A stretch of DNA of 64,000 bases from NCBI RefSeq assembly GCF_000685315.1, contig NZ_ARYM01000003.1, positions 1 to 64,000 of the forward strand. Direction: 5' to 3'. Shown here piece after piece: positions 59,842 to 64,000 of the stretch. Under the pieces are notes generated by a model that did not search any database, had not been told where the DNA came from, and saw only the letters and a program-made list of their open reading frames with translations. Position 1 is the first letter of the stretch, and each line of letters starts with the position of its first letter. The position numbers and the translations under genes were made by a program. This DNA comes from Hyphomonas polymorpha PS728 (GTDB taxonomy: Bacteria > Pseudomonadota > Alphaproteobacteria > Caulobacterales > Hyphomonadaceae).

Positions 59842-60965
59842 TTCAGCCTTTCGCTAACGGTTGCGCCGTTCCGGGTGAGCAGCATGGCGACGACGACTTC
59901 ATCCTCGGTGTCGAGGGTGAGGGCGCCGCCTTCGGCTGTGATCAGCGGAAGGAAGGCGAGCAGGTTTTTGGCGTAGAGAGACGAGGCGTCGGCCGGCAGG
60001 CGGGCGGGCAGGTTTGAGAAACCGGCCACTTTCACGCCGCCGACATCGACGATCTCATCGGCCTTCGAGAGCGGGCAGTTGCCACCCTGGGAGACGGCCA
60101 TGTCGACGATGACCGAGCCGGGCTTCATCGAGCGCACCATTTCTTCGGTGATCAGCACCGGCGCGGGGCGGCCGGGGATCAGCGCCGTGGTGACGACGAT
60201 ATCCTGCTTGGCGATGTGGCTGGCGGTCAGTGCGGCCTGCTTCGCCTGGTATTCCGGCGACATTTCCTTGGCGTAGCCGCCGGAGGTTTCGGCCGCCTTG
60301 AACTCGTCATCCTCTACCGCGATGAACTTGGCGCCGAGCGAGGCGACCTGTTCCTTGGCGGCGGGGCGGACATCGTTTGCCGTGACGACCGCGCCGAGGC
60401 GGCGGGCGGTGGCGATGGCCTGGAGGCCGGCCACACCGGCGCCCATGATGAAGACTTTCGCCGGGGCAACCGTGCCGGCCGCCGTCATCATCATCGGCAT
60501 GGCGCGGCCATAGATCTGCGCCCCTTCGATGACGGCGCGGTAGCCAGCCAGGTTTGACTGGGATGACAGCGCATCCATCGACTGGGCGCGCGTGATTCGG
60601 GGCGTGAATTCCATCGAGAGCGCCGCGATATTCTTCGCGTTCAGCGCAGCGAGTTCCTCGGCCGGATAGGCAAAGGGCTCCATCAGCGCGATCAGCGCGG
60701 CGCCATCGGGCAGGGCGCCGATCTCGCCAGGCTCCGGGCGGCGGACCTTGAATACAATGTCTGCGCCCTTCGCCGCCTCAGCCGCCGAGCCAGCAATACT
60801 GGCGCCTGCTTCGGTAAAGGCTGCGTCCAGGAAACCGGCAACGGTTCCCGCTCCTCCCTCGACCGTGACCGTGTGGCCAAGGCCAATTAGCTTCTTGACT
60901 GTCTCCGGAGTTGCCGCCACGCGGGTCTCGCCGGGTCGCCGTTCTTTGAGCACTGATATCTTCAT
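59838..60965 (-). CDS. pntAA: NAD(P) transhydrogenase alpha subunit, NAD-binding part
   Basis: 375 residues from [17 protein letters not shown] (ATG 60965; frame opens 12 codons earlier). Alanine dehydrogenase/PNT domains: [86 protein letters not shown] (NAD loop), [16 protein letters not shown]. dI domain binding NAD(H). First gene of the operon; the 60965-61025 gap to the divergent SDR is only ~59 bp, so promoters are back to back. Confidence 0.94.
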   Translation of the reverse strand: MKISVLKERRPGETRVAATPETVKKLIGLGHTVTVEGGAGTVAGFLDAAFTEAGASIAGSAAEAAKGADIVFKVRRPEPGEIGALPDGAALIALMEPFAYPAEELAALNAKNIAALSMEFTPRITRAQSMDALSSQSNLAGYRAVIEGAQIYGRAMPMMMTAAGTVAPAKVFIMGAGVAGLQAIATARRLGAVVTANDVRPAAKEQVASLGAKFIAVEDDEFKAAETSGGYAKEMSPEYQAKQAALTASHIAKQDIVVTTALIPGRPAPVLITEEMVRSMKPGSVIVDMAVSQGGNCPLSKADEIVDVGGVKVAGFSNLPARLPADASSLYAKNLLAFLPLITAEGGALTLDTEDEVVVAMLLTRNGATVSERLK

Positions 60966-61024
60966 GGCGCTCTGGATTAGGTTAAACTTTGCGCCGTGCA
61001 ATAGTTATTTTGAGGGTTTAGGGC

Positions 61025-61792
61025 ATGAGTATGTTTAGTCTGGCTAATCGCGTGGCTCTGGTTACCGGAGCGTCAAGCGGTCTGGGGCGCCATTTTGCGC
61101 ATGTTCTGTCCGATGCCGGGGCAACCGTTGTCCTTGCGGCACGCCGGATGGACCGTCTGGAAGAGGTTGCCGCCGCGATCAACCGCAAAGGCGGCAATGC
61201 GCTTTCGGTGGCGATGGACGTGACCGATGACGGCAGCATCGTGGCCGCCTTCGACTCGATCAAGGAAGCACTCGGCCGGCCCGCCGACATCATCGTCAAC
61301 AATTCTGGCATGTCCCGCGAGGGTTGGTTCCGCGACATGAGCGAGGAAGACTGGAACGCGGTGATCGACACCAACCTTACCGGCGTGTGGCGCGTGGCCA
61401 AGCATGGCGCCAATGCGATGGTGGCGGCCAAGGCGAAGGGCTCGATCATCAACATCGCCTCGATCACCGGCCTCCATCCGCAAGCGATGACCACGGCATA
61501 CTGTGTCTCCAAGGCGGGCGTTGACCACATGACCCGCCAGATGGCGCTGGAAATGGCCCGTTATGGGGTACGCGTGAACGCGATCGCGCCGGGCTATTTC
61601 AAGACCGAGATCAATGACGATTTCCTCGACAGCGAGCAGGGCATGCAGATGATCCGCCGGATCGCCATGCGCCGCATCGGCGACATCAACGAACTGGCCG
61701 GGCCGCTGCTTCTGCTGGCGTCGGACGCGGGCAGCTTCATTACCGGCTCGACGCTCGTTGTGGATGGCGGGCACCTGCTGAACAGTCTTTGA
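61025..61792 (+). CDS. Short-chain dehydrogenase/reductase
   Basis: 255 residues. Classical SDR: VALVTGASSGLGRHFAHVLSDAGATVVLAARR (TGxxxGxG), NNSG, Ser in INIASITGLHPQ, YCVSKAGVDHMTRQMALEMARYGVRVNAIAPGYFKTEIN (YxxxK), and a C-terminal GSTLVVDGGHLL. NAD(P)-dependent alcohol/ketone oxidoreductase; substrate unknown. Divergent from the transhydrogenase operon with a very short intergenic region, so possibly co-regulated with NADPH supply. Confidence 0.88.
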   Translation: MSMFSLANRVALVTGASSGLGRHFAHVLSDAGATVVLAARRMDRLEEVAAAINRKGGNALSVAMDVTDDGSIVAAFDSIKEALGRPADIIVNNSGMSREGWFRDMSEEDWNAVIDTNLTGVWRVAKHGANAMVAAKAKGSIINIASITGLHPQAMTTAYCVSKAGVDHMTRQMALEMARYGVRVNAIAPGYFKTEINDDFLDSEQGMQMIRRIAMRRIGDINELAGPLLLLASDAGSFITGSTLVVDGGHLLNSL

Positions 61793-61829
61793 GGCGCTTG
61801 CCGCCCCGCAAAATCCGCATTACAGCGCC

Positions 61830-62010
61830 TTCACGCGACAGGTGCCCGGTAAAGTCCGGGTGAAAAGGGAAGCCGGTGGGAATCCGGCGCTATGCCCGTA
61901 ACTGTGAGCGGGGAGCCGTGAGAGCCATACGCCACTGGGAAACCGGGAAGGCAGCTCTCTCCGGCGATGATCCGCAAAGTCAGGAGACCTGCCTGTTGCC
62001 GTCGTTGGCT
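61830..62010 (+). promoter_or_regulatory. Cobalamin (B12) riboswitch
   Basis: The 335-bp leader before btuB holds the conserved core: GGGAAGCCGGTGGGAATCCGG, GCCCGTAACTGTGAGCGG, GCCACTGGGAAACCGGGAAGGC and the B12 box AGTCAGGAGACCTGCC (61979-61994), with outer pairing between GACAGGTG near 61837 and the B12-box tail. Coenzyme B12 binding would shut down expression of the btuB-type receptor downstream. The expression platform is probably between 62000 and 62128. Confidence 0.95.
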
Positions 62011-62127
62011 CGCCGTCCGGGAACAGGCGTAGGGCCGCGGAAGGCACCTTCCGTTCATGCGACATGTCATGAACCCGCCGCGGGGAGGCAACGCACATCC
62101 TCCGGCCAAAGAAGGACCTGTGGACCC

Positions 62128-63978
62128 ATGTTCCTCAGACTTACCCTCATGGGCGCGTCTGCGCTTGTTCTCAATGCTTCTCTCGCGCAGGCTGAAGAAG
62201 CCCGCGTGCTTGATCCCATCGAAGTTTCCGGCCTGCGCCCGGTCGAACTCGACAGCGTGACATCTTCCGTATCCGTACTGACGGTGGACGATCTGGCCGT
62301 TCGCCTGTCACCCAACCCCGTAGACCAGCTGCGCGCTGTTCCGGGGGTGGCCGTTTCCCGTGCGGGAAGCGTTGGTGGCTTGACCCAGGTGCGGATGCGC
62401 GGGGCCGAGGCCAACCATACGCTCGTCCTGTTTGAAGGCATCGAGATTTCCGATCCGGTGAATGGTGAGACAGATTTCGGCCTGCTGACGGCGCTGCCGG
62501 TTGGGCGGATCGAAGTGTTGCGCGGGGCGGCGTCTTCGATCCACGGATCAGACGCGATCGGCGGCGTGGTGTCGCTTTCGGCGGCGCGGGAAGCAGGGTT
62601 CAACGCTTCTGCGGAGGCGGGCAGCTTTGGCACCGTGCGCGGCGCTGCGGGGTTTGGTGGGCCAAATTTTGGTGCAGCGGTTACCGGCTTTGCGACTGAT
62701 GGCGTGGACTCCTCTGGCACGGGCGGCGGCAAGGATGGCTCTGAAGCGTTCTCCGGCCTGCTGACCAGCAAGCTTGATCTGGGGGCGGACTGGGCGCTGT
62801 CTCTGGTTGGCCTGGCGCGGCAGACGGAGTCTGAATTCGATTCGGATACGGATTATGACGGGCTTCTCAACGACACTGACAATCGCACTGAGGCGGATCA
62901 GTGGTTGATCGGCGGCGCGCTGACGGGCGCCTTTGGGCCCCTGGATCATGTGATCCGTGCCAGCTTCAATCAGGTGGAGCGGGACAATTTCAGTGGCGGC
63001 GCAAAGACGGATGATGCCAAGGGCAAGCGCACGAAACTTGCCTGGTCGCCGAGCTATACCAGCGGTATCCACACGCTGACCGGTCTGGTGGACTATGAGC
63101 GCGAAACCTATGATCGCCGCGACGTTCAGTATGGTGGCGGGACCGATGCGTCCGAAGCGTTTGAATCTGTCGGGTTTGCCGGTGAATACCGCCTTGCGGC
63201 CGGCGCTTTCGACTTCTCCGCATCGGCGCGTCATGACGACAACAAGGGCCGGTTTGACGATGCCACCACCTGGCGTCTGGGCGCGGGGTATGCGTTCGAT
63301 CAGGTGAACGGGCGCATTCGCGGCTCTGTTGGCACGGGCGTGAAAAATCCAACGTTCACGGAACTGTTCGGCTTCTTCCCCGGCAGCTTCGTCGGCAATC
63401 CGGACCTGAAGCCGGAAGAGTCCACCAGCTGGGAAATCGGTTGGGAACAGACGGTCGGCACGTTCAGCTATTCGGCGGCCTATTTCAGTGCCGATCTGGA
63501 GAACGAGATCTACACCGCCTTCAATCCGGATTTTACCTCCACAGCGGCGAACCGCGCCACTGACAGCGAGCGCAGCGGTGTCGAGCTGGCGGCGCGCTGG
63601 CAGGCGCTGGCAAATCTGGCGGTCTCCGGCCAGGCGACCTTCTTTGACTCGCAGGACAATAACGGCGTGGATGAAATCCGCATTCCGGATGCCACCGCTT
63701 CGCTGGCGATTGACTGGACGGTGAGGCCGGATGGCCTGCGGCTGGGCGCGGCGCTCGATTATGTGGGCGATCAGGGCGACACGGATTTCGGACCGTTTCC
63801 GGCCCGCCCGGTGACGCTGGGTGCCTACACGCTGGCGTCCATCACGGCAGAATATCCGCTCACGGATCGCATTGCGGTGACCTTGCGCGGCGAGAACATC
63901 TTCGATGAAACCGCCACTGACATCTATGGCTATAATGGCCCCGGTGCCGGTGTATTCATCGGGCTGAAACTGAAGTGA
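62128..63978 (+). CDS. btuB: TonB-dependent vitamin B12 receptor
   Basis: 616 residues from ATG 62128 (AAGGA upstream). Signal peptide MFLRLTLMGASALVLNASLAQAE, TonB-box-like DPIEVSGLR, plug with LRAVPGVAVSRAGSVGGLTQVRMRGAEANHTLVLFEGIEISDPVNGETDFGLLTALPVGRIEVLRGAASSIHGSDAIGGVV, and a barrel ending VFIGLKLK. Length and plug fit BtuB. The cobalamin riboswitch in front makes B12 the ligand. The next 22 bases hold no gene I can see. Confidence 0.93.
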   Translation: MFLRLTLMGASALVLNASLAQAEEARVLDPIEVSGLRPVELDSVTSSVSVLTVDDLAVRLSPNPVDQLRAVPGVAVSRAGSVGGLTQVRMRGAEANHTLVLFEGIEISDPVNGETDFGLLTALPVGRIEVLRGAASSIHGSDAIGGVVSLSAAREAGFNASAEAGSFGTVRGAAGFGGPNFGAAVTGFATDGVDSSGTGGGKDGSEAFSGLLTSKLDLGADWALSLVGLARQTESEFDSDTDYDGLLNDTDNRTEADQWLIGGALTGAFGPLDHVIRASFNQVERDNFSGGAKTDDAKGKRTKLAWSPSYTSGIHTLTGLVDYERETYDRRDVQYGGGTDASEAFESVGFAGEYRLAAGAFDFSASARHDDNKGRFDDATTWRLGAGYAFDQVNGRIRGSVGTGVKNPTFTELFGFFPGSFVGNPDLKPEESTSWEIGWEQTVGTFSYSAAYFSADLENEIYTAFNPDFTSTAANRATDSERSGVELAARWQALANLAVSGQATFFDSQDNNGVDEIRIPDATASLAIDWTVRPDGLRLGAALDYVGDQGDTDFGPFPARPVTLGAYTLASITAEYPLTDRIAVTLRGENIFDETATDIYGYNGPGAGVFIGLKLK

Positions 63979-64000
63979 GACTGAGGCTTGCCGCCTTGCT

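Noticed and set aside
58114-59976. Long plus-strand open frame opposite pntB and pntAB
   Set aside because: Low-complexity Asp/Gly/Arg/Glu-rich translation, typical of the antisense frame of a GC-rich membrane protein gene.

Overview
The window is 64 kb of GC-rich DNA (roughly 62-64% by eye) from an alphaproteobacterium. MipZ instead of MinCD, a perfect CtrA-type box, three TonB-dependent receptors, a TRAP transporter and the general style of the genes suggest the stalked or budding order (Hyphomonadaceae/Caulobacterales, Hyphomonas-like). That placement is inference. Most genes are densely packed with ATGA overlaps.

Region 1 (1-20 kb) is an accessory catabolic island. On the left are the end of a CaiB/BaiF CoA-transferase gene, a GntR/UTRA regulator and a plus-strand operon of two MmgE/PrpD proteins, a PaaK-like acyl-CoA ligase and an amidase. 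Then comes a minus-strand operon (membrane protein, VAO-type flavoprotein oxidase, aldehyde dehydrogenase, crotonase-fold protein), a second GntR/UTRA regulator, a DUF1838 lipoprotein, a minus-strand operon of amide/imide-type hydrolases (isochorismatase-like, two polysaccharide-deacetylase-fold proteins, a nitrilase-fold protein with replaced catalytic residues, a YciI-like protein) and a TonB receptor. Four near-identical palindromes around AAAAGATATATCTTTT lie upstream of four of these transcription units, and a weaker fifth precedes the MmgE operon. They look like one GntR regulon for an undescribed, probably nitrogen-containing, aromatic or cyclic compound.

Region 2 (20-23.5 kb) holds an RhlE-like RNA helicase and a PaaX-type regulator divergent from a fatty acid desaturase.

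Region 3 (23.5-38.8 kb, perhaps to 41.7 kb) is a pectin/oligogalacturonide utilisation locus: esterase, large TonB receptor, pectate lyase, MhpD-like hydratase, LacI regulator, RpiB-fold DhuI-type isomerase, KduD-type dehydrogenase, KDG kinase, three-gene TRAP transporter, lipoprotein cupin and alpha/beta hydrolase. Seven copies of a LacI-type operator (TGACACCGGTGTCA-like) lie at five promoter regions and tie it together. A divergent PEP-carboxylase-like protein with a replaced active-site loop follows.

Region 4 (41.8-64 kb) is mostly core genome: LysR and LacI regulators, hisC, panC, a small hypothetical gene and mipZ behind a CtrA box, a serine hydrolase, tgt, tRNA-Lys(UUU), an amidohydrolase, an acyl-CoA dehydrogenase, a LuxR-type regulator, an Mpl-type muropeptide ligase and LD-carboxypeptidase (cell-wall recycling) split by a low-GC P-loop gene, the three-subunit proton-translocating transhydrogenase, an SDR, and a cobalamin riboswitch in front of btuB. 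Three repeat structures stand out: two nested inverted-repeat blocks (48.8 and 57.9 kb) and an array of six TGTCCG copies at a 10-bp pitch (52.6 kb).
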